Below, piece by piece: positions 25,401 through 32,405 of a stretch of DNA of 64,000 nucleotides. The stretch spans positions 55,378 through 119,377 of the forward strand of contig NZ_CP149941.1 in NCBI RefSeq assembly GCF_037948395.1, given 5' to 3'. A model generated the notes under the pieces. It was not told where the DNA came from. It was given only the letters and a program-made list of their open reading frames with translations, and did not search any database. Within the stretch, counting starts at the first letter, position 1. The number at the start of each line of letters is the position of its first letter. The translations under genes were made by a program, and so were the position numbers. This DNA is from Serratia nevei. Its GTDB lineage: Bacteria; Pseudomonadota; Gammaproteobacteria; Enterobacterales; Enterobacteriaceae.

Positions 25401-25494
25401 TGACGGTACGCAGGTCACAATACTGTGCGAAATCGCGGCCTAGAACATAACGGGAGAAATAAGCAAAGAGATCTTCGATTTTATCGATAATCAC
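22420..25494 (-). CDS. traU: TraU: DotO/IcmB-like secretion ATPase
   Basis: 1024 residues if started at GTG 25494, which has CGGAG 6 bp upstream and begins MIIDKIEDLFAYFSRYVLG; a further in-frame ATG at 25536 lies inside traT and lacks a ribosome site. Walker A GPPGSGKS is near residue 500 and Walker B LIFIDELHN near 828, as in VirB4/IcmB ATPases. TraU energises assembly and transfer from the cytoplasmic face of the inner membrane. Size matches R64 TraU and Legionella DotO. Confidence 0.93.
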   Translation of the reverse strand: MIIDKIEDLFAYFSRYVLGRDFAQYCDLRTVIGLTPDDKIRHPSLDAPYIHVTKTNDYASTFEILGAFREFSEAVPQHENETPTPDSFLRFVLKLRDALTGDFKSLGHKISIVFERDPTRSAEEITRLVEPQRRAYRKLGLALDDLVDEQIVKLTPYVARERVWLTVYSAIGALPLSERREEIQRQNTQFKNLPEARFGQNPIYAEFEGLKLRHDAFIDKLATDLADGNDGVMVRLLDAYEAGHVIRDEIERLSTHEEWRPLLPGDRVIPQGKLRGDDISAALAPHLNFQFCDTEVDTHGSLIEVDGLYHGQLAMTLAPQRPESFAQLFTKVPRQLPWRLRLDLMPGGGEALEKKQQLLSFAAFVPKLRDIYDSISWLMAQHKKEPVCMMSITASTWDADKSRLKRNLTLLQKAIQSWGVTTVTRTFGDPIRAWVNTLPMVSSFSAPTLMYPPLSEALKLMPLQRPASPWGNEGNAIFQTVDGKPYPIGLGSSLQEKHTELLAGPPGSGKSLLANSLHLDALTNGNTDLPFMAFIDKGFTAQGFYDLVYDSLPHGQKDKIASIILRNTADFCRNPFDIQLGLKAPISTERDYLLGLLTSLCIDPQLGTAPDAPSCRQILTRAIEMVYRKNSDIEPVRYGASLVPEVDAALETSGCLNRYDAAWWEIATWYEVRDMLFTAGCVAEAALAQAQAVPELNDLQGALNSEEMRNVFANVNRPGSDESLLHYVSRCLTQALFDYPLISGRTRYSINPNTRIRIVDVNNVAGNQTPEGKIKTGIMYQFARHLAGANDFYLPQYQDELYNHLDPRYVPLHRKRIEQLDQEVKLIFIDELHNIRGIDILWDALETEDREKRKFGIRTVFASQYLDDYPQTILESANSLYLMRVRTKDFPILQETFKVPRTTLNRLLNTTRGAAPDGSGVTFLAVFQTTNGNVAQLLKNTAGPLRLWALNSTPVNRALRNMLYDALDGQTARRLLAKTFPGGSAEKHIAMMKKRAGNDDESGAIRQLANDMLASLGYVQGDAA

Positions 25495-25496
25495 AG

Positions 25497-26162
25497 TTAA
25501 CTCCGGGACAGATAGTCGTGATAGAAAGCGCGCCACCAGGTTGTTCCCGCTTCAAGACCGTCAGTGGCCAGCCAGTCTTTTATACGTGCGGGATGTAACA
25601 CTAACGCGAGATGTTGCCAGCGCTCCGCTGCAGTTTGTCGACCTTCCTCATCCAGTCTGCTCAGAGCCTGGGCGAACGCTTGCGGGTGTGTGGTGCCCCA
25701 AGCTTGTTTGACGGGACTGTCGTGGGTTGTCAGCCAGTCCAGTAACGCTTGTGCGTCGCTGCGATATTCATCGTCGGTGGAGGATAATGCCTGCACGATA
25801 GCCCGCTGCAGATGATTTGCATCTTCCGGAGCCAAAGCAGGCAGATAAACCATCACACCCGCTTCGGCAGAAACAGAGTCGAGTTTTTGCCAGGCTTCGC
25901 AAATTGGATCTGCGACCCCCAGGTTGTCCTGGGCAGTATTCAATGGATTGGTGTCCCTAAACACGGCCCTGTTGTGTGGTGATGAATAACCGCAATAGTC
26001 ACAGCTATGACCGCCACGGCGAGCCTGATCGTCCAATGCATCGCGCTGCGCAGGTGTGAGAGCATGCCCGGTAATTCGCCGGGAGATGGAGAAAATAAGC
26101 ATGAATATTTCCAGAGATCCTGGTAGCAGGAAGGCCATCCCGAACGGGATGGCCTGGAACAA
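25497..26162 (-). CDS. traT: TraT: IcmJ/DotN-like zinc-binding coupling protein
   Basis: 221 residues. A CxxC zinc site HSCDYCGYSSPHNR (about 54-67) with a further Cys in ADPICEAWQKL matches IcmJ/DotN, a zinc-finger (HNH-fold) member of the Dot/Icm coupling complex. It is placed directly before traU, as icmJ precedes icmB in Legionella. The N terminus (MFQAIPFGMAFLLPGSLEIFM) is hydrophobic; a start at the internal ATG near 26138 is also possible. Stop and traU start are only 2 bp apart. Confidence 0.82.
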   Translation of the reverse strand: MFQAIPFGMAFLLPGSLEIFMLIFSISRRITGHALTPAQRDALDDQARRGGHSCDYCGYSSPHNRAVFRDTNPLNTAQDNLGVADPICEAWQKLDSVSAEAGVMVYLPALAPEDANHLQRAIVQALSSTDDEYRSDAQALLDWLTTHDSPVKQAWGTTHPQAFAQALSRLDEEGRQTAAERWQHLALVLHPARIKDWLATDGLEAGTTWWRAFYHDYLSRS

Positions 26163-26567
26163 TTAACCAGCAGTTACGGGCTGCATTCCCATCTGTTTCT
26201 GACTGCGGTTTGCGACCTGGTCAAGTGCCAATAATGCAGCGCCGGCTACAATTGCAATCATGATATGAGAAACTTTAATCTGAGGATTATTCTTCTTAGA
26301 GATCATCATGATAATTCCTGCAGCTATACATAGCAGGCCGATCACACCGATAGATTTAACAAACGGGTCTTTCAGGGAGGTTACTCCGTTAAGCATGGCT
26401 TCGATTGATCCAGCAAGATCATCGTCCGCATGAGCCAGCGGGGCAACGACCATACTAATCACTGCTGCCAGAATACTGGCGATATGTCGACGAAGGGCAT
26501 CGGCCACCATATAGATTTTGACTGCCGCGTGCAGGGGAGCATTTTTCAGGGATTTCAGAACGTTCAT
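26163..26567 (-). CDS. traR: TraR: IcmD/DotP-like small membrane protein
   Basis: 134 residues. A cleavable signal-like segment around 28-47 (IASILAAVISMVVAPLAHA), then two membrane helices (about 70-90 and 103-120). This is the IcmD/TraR layout; the gene follows traQ by 15 bp and ends 1 bp before traT. Inner-membrane component of unknown exact role. Confidence 0.83.
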   Translation of the reverse strand: MNVLKSLKNAPLHAAVKIYMVADALRRHIASILAAVISMVVAPLAHADDDLAGSIEAMLNGVTSLKDPFVKSIGVIGLLCIAAGIIMMISKKNNPQIKVSHIMIAIVAGAALLALDQVANRSQKQMGMQPVTAG

Positions 26568-26582
26568 TTCTACCTCGTAGTT

Positions 26583-27113
26583 TTACCAATGGATATTAAG
26601 AGTGTTTTGCAGTGCATCGAGTACACGCGGATTGGCGGCGAGCATAGTGCCGATGATCAGACGCTTTGCGCCGCTAACAACGTCATCACCGGCACTGAGC
26701 CCGGTGTGGCCGTCTTTCTGTGAACGCCGCAGGCGCAAAAGCCCCTGTAGCGCGTAAATTACGCCGACCAGTTGTAACAAGGTCAGGGTTGCGTTGATGG
26801 CCGTGGCGGCCGGGCCGTATTTTCCTTCGGAGACATAGGCGATGGCGCCAAAGGTAACGCTACCGAGCGCCATCTGGTTTGATGTAGCGTTCATCACCTG
26901 GTGAAGGGCGATAGTGGCACCGCACATCACGACAACGGTGACAATTTTGCCGGCGCCGTCTTGTACCTGCCCGCGTCGAGCTTTGCCGGCGATGCTGCTC
27001 AAGTGCATGGCCATCATGACCAACCCACCAACTAAACCGATCGCCAGTACCAGGCGAATACCGACGTCTGTCACATTGTTGACTGCGTTGGCCAGCATCT
27101 GGACCAAATCCAT
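26583..27113 (-). CDS. traQ: TraQ: IcmC/DotE-like membrane protein
   Basis: 176 residues with four predicted membrane segments (about 15-38, 50-70 in part, 95-110, 112-128). The short loop SSIAGKARRGQVQDGAGK separates the first two, as in TraQ/IcmC proteins. It lies between traP and traR in the R64 order. Inner-membrane part of the transfer apparatus. Confidence 0.83.
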   Translation of the reverse strand: MDLVQMLANAVNNVTDVGIRLVLAIGLVGGLVMMAMHLSSIAGKARRGQVQDGAGKIVTVVVMCGATIALHQVMNATSNQMALGSVTFGAIAYVSEGKYGPAATAINATLTLLQLVGVIYALQGLLRLRRSQKDGHTGLSAGDDVVSGAKRLIIGTMLAANPRVLDALQNTLNIHW

Positions 27114-27121
27114 AGCGTTCC

Positions 27122-27886
27122 TTACCGAATGGTTCCGGCGGAGGTGATCACCTCATGTTTTTCAGTATCGATACGCAGTACTGTTGCGCGCCCCAGGGAA
27201 TCGCCTGGTCGTAATGCCCAACTGCTCCCCTGATAAGTCACCCAGGCCAGGTCCGGATACAGACTGGTTATCGAGGCTCCTTTGAGGCTGTGGTTCGCGT
27301 TTGAGCGACGTGAAGCAGTATTTCCGATTGGTTTAGCGGCAGGCATAACCGCAGCAGGTTGGGGCTGTCTTACAGCTTGAGCAGCAACTTGCTGCTCAAG
27401 AGCACGCAAGCGCTGATCCAGTGATTTGAGACCTTCTCGATTATCGCGAGCGTATACCCACACGTTGTCTAGAGCTTGTGCCGTTGCCTGCTGCGCATTG
27501 TCCTCGACGTTAGTTAGCGATGCGGTTTCACCGAGAGGTTCAAGTTCGCGATCTGCTGATTCGATATGCACTCCTGCTGGGGGGGACTGGGGTGCTGCTG
27601 GCGCTGGAGTTGGCGTGGGCTGTATTGGTGTCTCTTGAGTCACGAATTGGGTGCCGCCGTTACTACGACTGGACTGTGGTGTGTTGCGTAGCACACCGTA
27701 GGTGACTATGGCTAACAGCGCGATTATTAGGGCGATCATCTGAAGACGTGTAACTTTTAAGCCCAAGGGCAATGTGATCAGCCGTGGTTCTGAAGGCTTA
27801 CGAACGATCGGAGTCTCTGCCTCGATTGGTTCATCCAGTTGCTCGTCCGGGGGCGGGTTATTCAGGTCGAAATGAGACTTAGACAT
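27122..27886 (-). CDS. traP: TraP: DotF/IcmG-like core-complex protein
   Basis: 254 residues: an acidic cytoplasmic N terminus (about 1-48), one membrane segment MIALIIALLAIVTYGVL (about 50-66), a Pro-rich linker, a coiled-coil region NREGLKSLDQRLRALEQQVA (in outline, about 145-165), and a C-terminal beta domain WVTYQGSSWALRPGDSLG. This fits DotF/TraP. The ATG overlaps the traO stop (TAATG). Confidence 0.85.
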   Translation of the reverse strand: MSKSHFDLNNPPPDEQLDEPIEAETPIVRKPSEPRLITLPLGLKVTRLQMIALIIALLAIVTYGVLRNTPQSSRSNGGTQFVTQETPIQPTPTPAPAAPQSPPAGVHIESADRELEPLGETASLTNVEDNAQQATAQALDNVWVYARDNREGLKSLDQRLRALEQQVAAQAVRQPQPAAVMPAAKPIGNTASRRSNANHSLKGASITSLYPDLAWVTYQGSSWALRPGDSLGRATVLRIDTEKHEVITSAGTIR

Positions 27887-29100
27887 TAACGCTCTCCTGC
27901 GAGGGATGTGGTAATAGCATCCCGATTGATGCGATCGCTGGCGTATACGCCTTTCATGAAATGAATCGCGATGGTTTGGTTTTTGAAGACTTTCACCTGT
28001 TTGACCGGTAACCGTGCAGCGTCGGCCGCCATCACCTGTCCGGCTTGAGTACCGATACCGCCAGCGACGGTGCCCGCGAGGGCTGAACCTTTCACCTGTC
28101 CTGTACCGCCGCTGATGGTGCCGGCATTGGTGGCAAGGATTTGGGTATTTTGCTGTTCGTACAGCTGACCGGCTTTTCCTATGCCCATGGCCAAAGCAGG
28201 CAGCAAGATACGACTGACGTAGCGATTATTGACGTCGCTGGAGACGGTAGATTGCAGGGTGTCGTCCTGCAGCGCGTAGGCATCAACCTGGTAGTCGACG
28301 CCATTAAGCGTCATTCGAGTGAAGTGGATCACGACACCATCGCCGGCCAACTGTATGCCCTTAGCGGTGAATTCTGCACCGGCCAACTGGCCGGCTGGTA
28401 TGTGGGCCAGCACCAGTGAATTGAGGTTGTCAGAATCGATGGCATTGTCGACCACCGCCGGGCGGCGAGTGTTTGGCGGCACAATGACGGCATCACCAGA
28501 TGTACGAGCTGAGGGAGGGACTTCCGAGGCGACAGTTGCCTCTCTTCCAGGCAGACTCTGCGACCACTGACTGAAAGCGTTATTGCCGGCCCCGGCTTCG
28601 TGTTCTCCTGCAGCAGGTGTCTGCCCAAAGGTGCCAGCTAACTGCATGTTGCCCGGTCGCCAGCGATCGTTGAGCAGCTTCAGATAGCTTTTTAACGCTG
28701 CTTTTTGATCCTCTTGGATGGCTCCCCCAGACTGAGGAACTGAGGTGGTGTCGGTTTCCGCGGTTGTTTTAAGGGCTACCGGCGGAGGCGGCTCATTTGG
28801 TGTTTCGATTTGCACATCACTCATGCGCAATGAAGCGATAAAACTACCATCGCTGGCAGCTGCTGCTTCTGAACCAATACGGTTACCCGTTTTGATCAGC
28901 TGCTGATATTGCGCTGTTTCCTGAGAGGTAACCGGCGCGCTATTGGCTAGGTTGTTAATAGCGTATTGCGATGGGGTCGGTGCCGGCTGGTTCAAATAGC
29001 CCCAGCCCACAAATAACAGAGCGAGTAGGCCGATGCCTCCGGATAACAGCAGGAGCAGGCTTTTTTTGCCGTCGCTCGCCGCATCTTTTTCGATGGCCAT
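27886..29100 (-). CDS. traO: TraO: DotG/IcmE-like (VirB10-type) core channel protein
   Basis: 404 residues. Membrane segment about 14-30 (LLLLLSGGIGLLALLFVGW), a long low-complexity periplasmic linker, and a C-terminal VirB10-like domain with NNRYVSRILLPALAMGIGKAG and the final VFKNQTIAIHFMKGVYASDR block. It spans both membranes in the Dot core complex. It is much shorter than Legionella DotG because it lacks the pentapeptide repeats, as expected for plasmid TraO. Confidence 0.9.
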   Translation of the reverse strand: MAIEKDAASDGKKSLLLLLSGGIGLLALLFVGWGYLNQPAPTPSQYAINNLANSAPVTSQETAQYQQLIKTGNRIGSEAAAASDGSFIASLRMSDVQIETPNEPPPPVALKTTAETDTTSVPQSGGAIQEDQKAALKSYLKLLNDRWRPGNMQLAGTFGQTPAAGEHEAGAGNNAFSQWSQSLPGREATVASEVPPSARTSGDAVIVPPNTRRPAVVDNAIDSDNLNSLVLAHIPAGQLAGAEFTAKGIQLAGDGVVIHFTRMTLNGVDYQVDAYALQDDTLQSTVSSDVNNRYVSRILLPALAMGIGKAGQLYEQQNTQILATNAGTISGGTGQVKGSALAGTVAGGIGTQAGQVMAADAARLPVKQVKVFKNQTIAIHFMKGVYASDRINRDAITTSLAGER

Positions 29101-29104
29101 AGGG

Positions 29105-30094
29105 TTACTCCAGATTGATGGTCAGTGGTGTATTGCGACCCTGTACAGAGAACACCACCTCCGGAGTGAGCGGCAGTTTCCACACATGGGTGCCGTCAGC
29201 CGCGGAAGAGGTTTCAACAAATGCATCGCGTAATTCGCTTCGTGAGCGGATATAGAGGTCGTCTCCCATCTGCCAAACGGCAGTCAACGGAACTCCGCCG
29301 CCAGTTTTGAGATGACGGGCGCCATCGGGCGGGACGCCGTCCAGAAACGCCTGCAGCGTAGGATTATCGAGGCTGATTTTCTCGCGTGCGATCGGCAGGG
29401 GTTTTGCCGATGGTCCGCGAAGAGGGAGCCTCAGGTTTAGGCTGCTGTCAGTGATCTGGGACCTGCCGGTGTTGTCCGGTTCGCCACTGGTCAGTGCTAT
29501 GACGACGGGAACCGGTAATCCCTTCAGATAGACCGTTACGCTGCCGGTGTCGTAAGCGCGCCGGGCCTGAACGGACATGGCTGGGCTGTCGGGAATGTAA
29601 TTCACCTCAAAACCAGCGTTGTTGCCATTAAGAGGTGGTGCGGCAATCGGCCACGGCGCGCCGGTTTCGTCTGTAAACGAAACAGAGCTCGGGAAATTCG
29701 GCAGGGCGCGGAGCATCGGCAATGAGGCACCTGGCGACAGGTTGACGGTCAGAGAGCTAACCCGCGGCACCGCTGTTACCGGTGAACGGCTTTCGCTGCG
29801 TTGAAGTTGGTCAAAAGTATTACGCAGGCTGTCCACCTCGCGTGGTGAGAGCGGCGCCATTTGTTTTTGGGCATAATCCAGCGCAGGCAAAGGCAGCGGT
29901 GGCGAGCCATCCTCCGGTAAGGGCGTTGTTGGCTCTGGTGTTGTTGTTACAGGGACATGTTGCGGGGCATTGACAGGTGTCACGCTCAGCGTTTGTGCCG
30001 GTTTCCAGGCGGGGGCAGGCGCTACTTCGGTTGTAGCCGCGCCTGCAGCTTGCGCCAGGGTCAACAGAAGCAAACCGGTCAGGGGGGGGTTCAT
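29105..30094 (-). CDS. traN: TraN: DotH/IcmK-like outer-membrane core protein
   Basis: 329 residues, signal peptide about 1-19 (MNPPLTGLLLLTLAQAAGA), a Pro/Thr-rich linker to about 70, then the DotH C-terminal domain with VSSLTVNLSPGASLP, VSFTDETGAPWPI and DLYIRSRSELRD. It forms the outer-membrane ring with TraH and TraI. The start region carries an 8-base G/C run (AACCCCCCCC on the coding strand), so an indel there would kill the gene. Confidence 0.9.
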   Translation of the reverse strand: MNPPLTGLLLLTLAQAAGAATTEVAPAPAWKPAQTLSVTPVNAPQHVPVTTTPEPTTPLPEDGSPPLPLPALDYAQKQMAPLSPREVDSLRNTFDQLQRSESRSPVTAVPRVSSLTVNLSPGASLPMLRALPNFPSSVSFTDETGAPWPIAAPPLNGNNAGFEVNYIPDSPAMSVQARRAYDTGSVTVYLKGLPVPVVIALTSGEPDNTGRSQITDSSLNLRLPLRGPSAKPLPIAREKISLDNPTLQAFLDGVPPDGARHLKTGGGVPLTAVWQMGDDLYIRSRSELRDAFVETSSAADGTHVWKLPLTPEVVFSVQGRNTPLTINLE

Positions 30095-30095
30095 G

Positions 30096-30767
30096 TTATT
30101 TAGCCTCGAAAGTAATGAGCTGGGACACTTCCATGCCGGTGTGTTTAAGACGGGGGTCGGTACGCTGGATAAGTAGTGACATCACAAATGACTGTTCGGG
30201 CAACGATGTCACTTGGCCGGTGAGCTTGAGTTTTATCGGATATTGGATCTTCCAGGCATAAATGCCGTTCTCGAGCGTTCCTTTGCTAACCACTACGCCG
30301 GGGGAGGTCATAATCGACATGTTCATCTTTTTGTCTTTCACCGCTGTCAAAACGTTGGAGGTGGTCAGGGCGGTGTAATAACTGCGGAACCCATCGTCTG
30401 AGAAACGAGCCTGTAGCGCATTCATTTGGCTGCGGTAATGTACAAAATCGAGCGTGAAAGCTTCTCGCAATACCTGTGCGCCAAAGTCGGTCACGTTGAT
30501 ATCGCTGTAGGCTGGTTGATCAGTGGGATAAAGCGGCGTGATCTGCCCATCCTGTGTGGCGAAATACTTCACTGGAGGATGCAAGGCGACATACGCCAGT
30601 AAAGCGATAATAAACGCGCATACGACGAGAGTGACGCTTTGCCACAAGTTAACCGCCAGAGAACGACGGGCAAAATCGGCATTGAGCTGACTGGCAATAT
30701 GCTGCGCCACGGCAGCTGCGTAAGGCGTTTCACCTGCAGACGCAGGTGGAGTAACTGGCTTTTTCAT
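30096..30767 (-). CDS. traM: TraM: DotI/IcmL-like inner-membrane protein
   Basis: 223 residues from ATG 30767 (a longer upstream frame overlaps traL and looks like chance). One membrane segment about 40-62 (LWQSVTLVVCAFIIALLAYVAL) is followed by a periplasmic NTF2-like domain with VTDFGAQVLREAFTLDFVHYRSQ (in outline) and SFVMSLLIQRTDPRLKHTGMEVSQ near the end, signatures of DotI/IcmL/TraM. The ribosome site is weak. Confidence 0.9.
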   Translation of the reverse strand: MKKPVTPPASAGETPYAAAVAQHIASQLNADFARRSLAVNLWQSVTLVVCAFIIALLAYVALHPPVKYFATQDGQITPLYPTDQPAYSDINVTDFGAQVLREAFTLDFVHYRSQMNALQARFSDDGFRSYYTALTTSNVLTAVKDKKMNMSIMTSPGVVVSKGTLENGIYAWKIQYPIKLKLTGQVTSLPEQSFVMSLLIQRTDPRLKHTGMEVSQLITFEAK

Positions 30768-30856
30768 GGTGACTGTCCACGGGTGAGCCCCGCCGCAGGG
30801 GAAAACTGGACGGGGGATCGCGTTTATGGCTGAACATCGCGCGAATGCGCGGTGGA

Positions 30857-31336
30857 TTATCGGGAGAAAATGTACCCATCGGAATTGCCACTGTTGCCGG
30901 TCGATGTTGGCGCGACGGTAGCAGGCTGGCTGTAGGTGGTTGGCGTGTAGGTTGGCGCCGCGTTCATCGAACGGGTTGTCACCAAACCGCCAGTTTGGGA
31001 CGACAGGTCGCCCCATGGGTCTATTTTACTGGGTATATAAGATTGGATCTTGTCACGTACCGCGCGGCAAACTTTGTCCTTGATGCCATTGAGGATCCCA
31101 CTGAGATCACCAAATGTCGGTACTGTTATGGCCGTGCTGATACTACCCAGGCATTGCTGCAAGCCACCGGATACTTGGTTTTCACGCTGCGACCAGGCCT
31201 CGGCAGCTTTACGATCTCGTTCATAGCCCGCTTGCGCACCCACCTGCGCGGCAGATACCGCCCGGCAGTTGGCGGCGTGCGCCGATAGAGAAACATTGCC
31301 AATTAATAATGCGACCAGGAAAAGTTGACGGATCAT
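30857..31336 (-). CDS. traL: TraL: small exported transfer protein
   Basis: 159 residues with a signal peptide (MIRQLFLVALLIGNVSLSAHA). The mature part has cysteines at CRAV, QQCLGS and KVCRAV positions and a Pro/Thr/Ser-rich tail. It occupies the TraL position between the primase gene and traM in IncL/M-type order; 8 bp separate it from the primase stop. Essential in R64 but of unknown biochemical role. Confidence 0.82.
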   Translation of the reverse strand: MIRQLFLVALLIGNVSLSAHAANCRAVSAAQVGAQAGYERDRKAAEAWSQRENQVSGGLQQCLGSISTAITVPTFGDLSGILNGIKDKVCRAVRDKIQSYIPSKIDPWGDLSSQTGGLVTTRSMNAAPTYTPTTYSQPATVAPTSTGNSGNSDGYIFSR

Positions 31337-31344
31337 GAGAGCTC

Positions 31345-32319
31345 CTATGCCCCTGGGCGAGGGAATGCGGTTGCGGGTTTGACTGTATTCTCCGGCTCGT
31401 CGTCCCGGCGCTGCGGGGTGTGCGCCGGAGGCGTGTACTCGCGCGTGAACCCCAGTTGTTTATGCAGCGCCGGCGGGCACTTTGCCGGCTCAACGAGAGG
31501 GGCATACAACCGCTCTTTTTCGCCTTTGAGATTGAACACCAAAGCGTTGCTAGCACCTTCCTCATTGTTGATGGCATTACCATGACCGATCGGTGTTAGG
31601 CCTTCAGGAGTGATAATGTTGAGCGTCAAATAGCGATGACCATTGGTATGAGTACAAAGTTTGCCGAGTACCGGGTGATATGCATCCTGATATTTCACCA
31701 TTCCCTGTACATAGTCGCCGAGCCCTTTGATCAGAAGCAATTTGAGTTGTTTCTCCGCATCCAGTGTTTTAATTAGCGCGGTGCCTGCATCCTGGGTGTG
31801 GGCCGGTAGCGGTGTAACTGTAGGACGTGTTGACGGAGGTTCGGTACCTTCCCCATTAGGTTTTAACCAGACCAGCTCTTGTTGCAGTGTTGGCATTGGA
31901 GGAATAGGTAGTTTTGCCTCGGTTGCCAGCTGGATCACCTGTTGCTGCAGTGCGTGATAATGCGTCATATCATAAGCATGCAGCGCCGCCGGCGGCACCA
32001 ACTGCTGTTCGTTCCGAACTAATAATGAGGGGTCGATAGCCGGCTTTATTTCCCAATGGTTGCGGTGCGTGGTGATCTGCTCCGTTTGTTCTACGCCGTG
32101 TTTGTCTACCACTACCTCCCCTTGTGGGTCTCGCATTTTTGCCTCTACAGTGACCTCTTTGCGGCCGAGCCAGGTTAGCTTGACGATATCGCCTTTGGCC
32201 AAGCCACTCTCCGGTACTACCCGAGACAGTTCTTTGCCCCAGACAAACTTCTCTCCGTCTGCTGTACGCAGTTTGATGTAGTAACTATTACTCTCAGAGT
32301 TATCGAAGTTGTACTTGGC
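31345..32319 (-). pseudogene. traC: 3' half of the TraC-type primase gene, cut by the transposon
   Basis: From 32314 downwards the frame continues exactly the frame that stops making sense at 45509. Joining 45509-47769 to 31345-32314 (removing the transposon and one TTGGC copy) gives one open frame of 3231 nt, 1076 residues, with no frameshift. The join reads GQA-KYNFDNSES. This half (about 323 residues) holds a small-domain stretch KGDIVKLTWLGRKEVTVEAK and a C-terminal block with a Pro-rich end. An ATG at 32418 inside the end of tnpA is in frame and could give an N-terminally altered fragment. Confidence 0.9.
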
Positions 32320-32372
32320 GGGGTCTGAAGCCCAATCGTACGAAAACGTACGCCAAGTACATTTTTTAACCA
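32320..32372 (+). repeat. Left terminal inverted repeat of the transposon
   Basis: 53 bp starting GGGGTCTGAAGCCCAATCG; it contains the symmetrical CGTACGAAAACGTACG. Mirror copy at 45456-45508. Confidence 0.93.
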
Positions 32373-32405
32373 ATGTGTCGTTTTTTATTCTCATGGCAAA
32401 GGCGA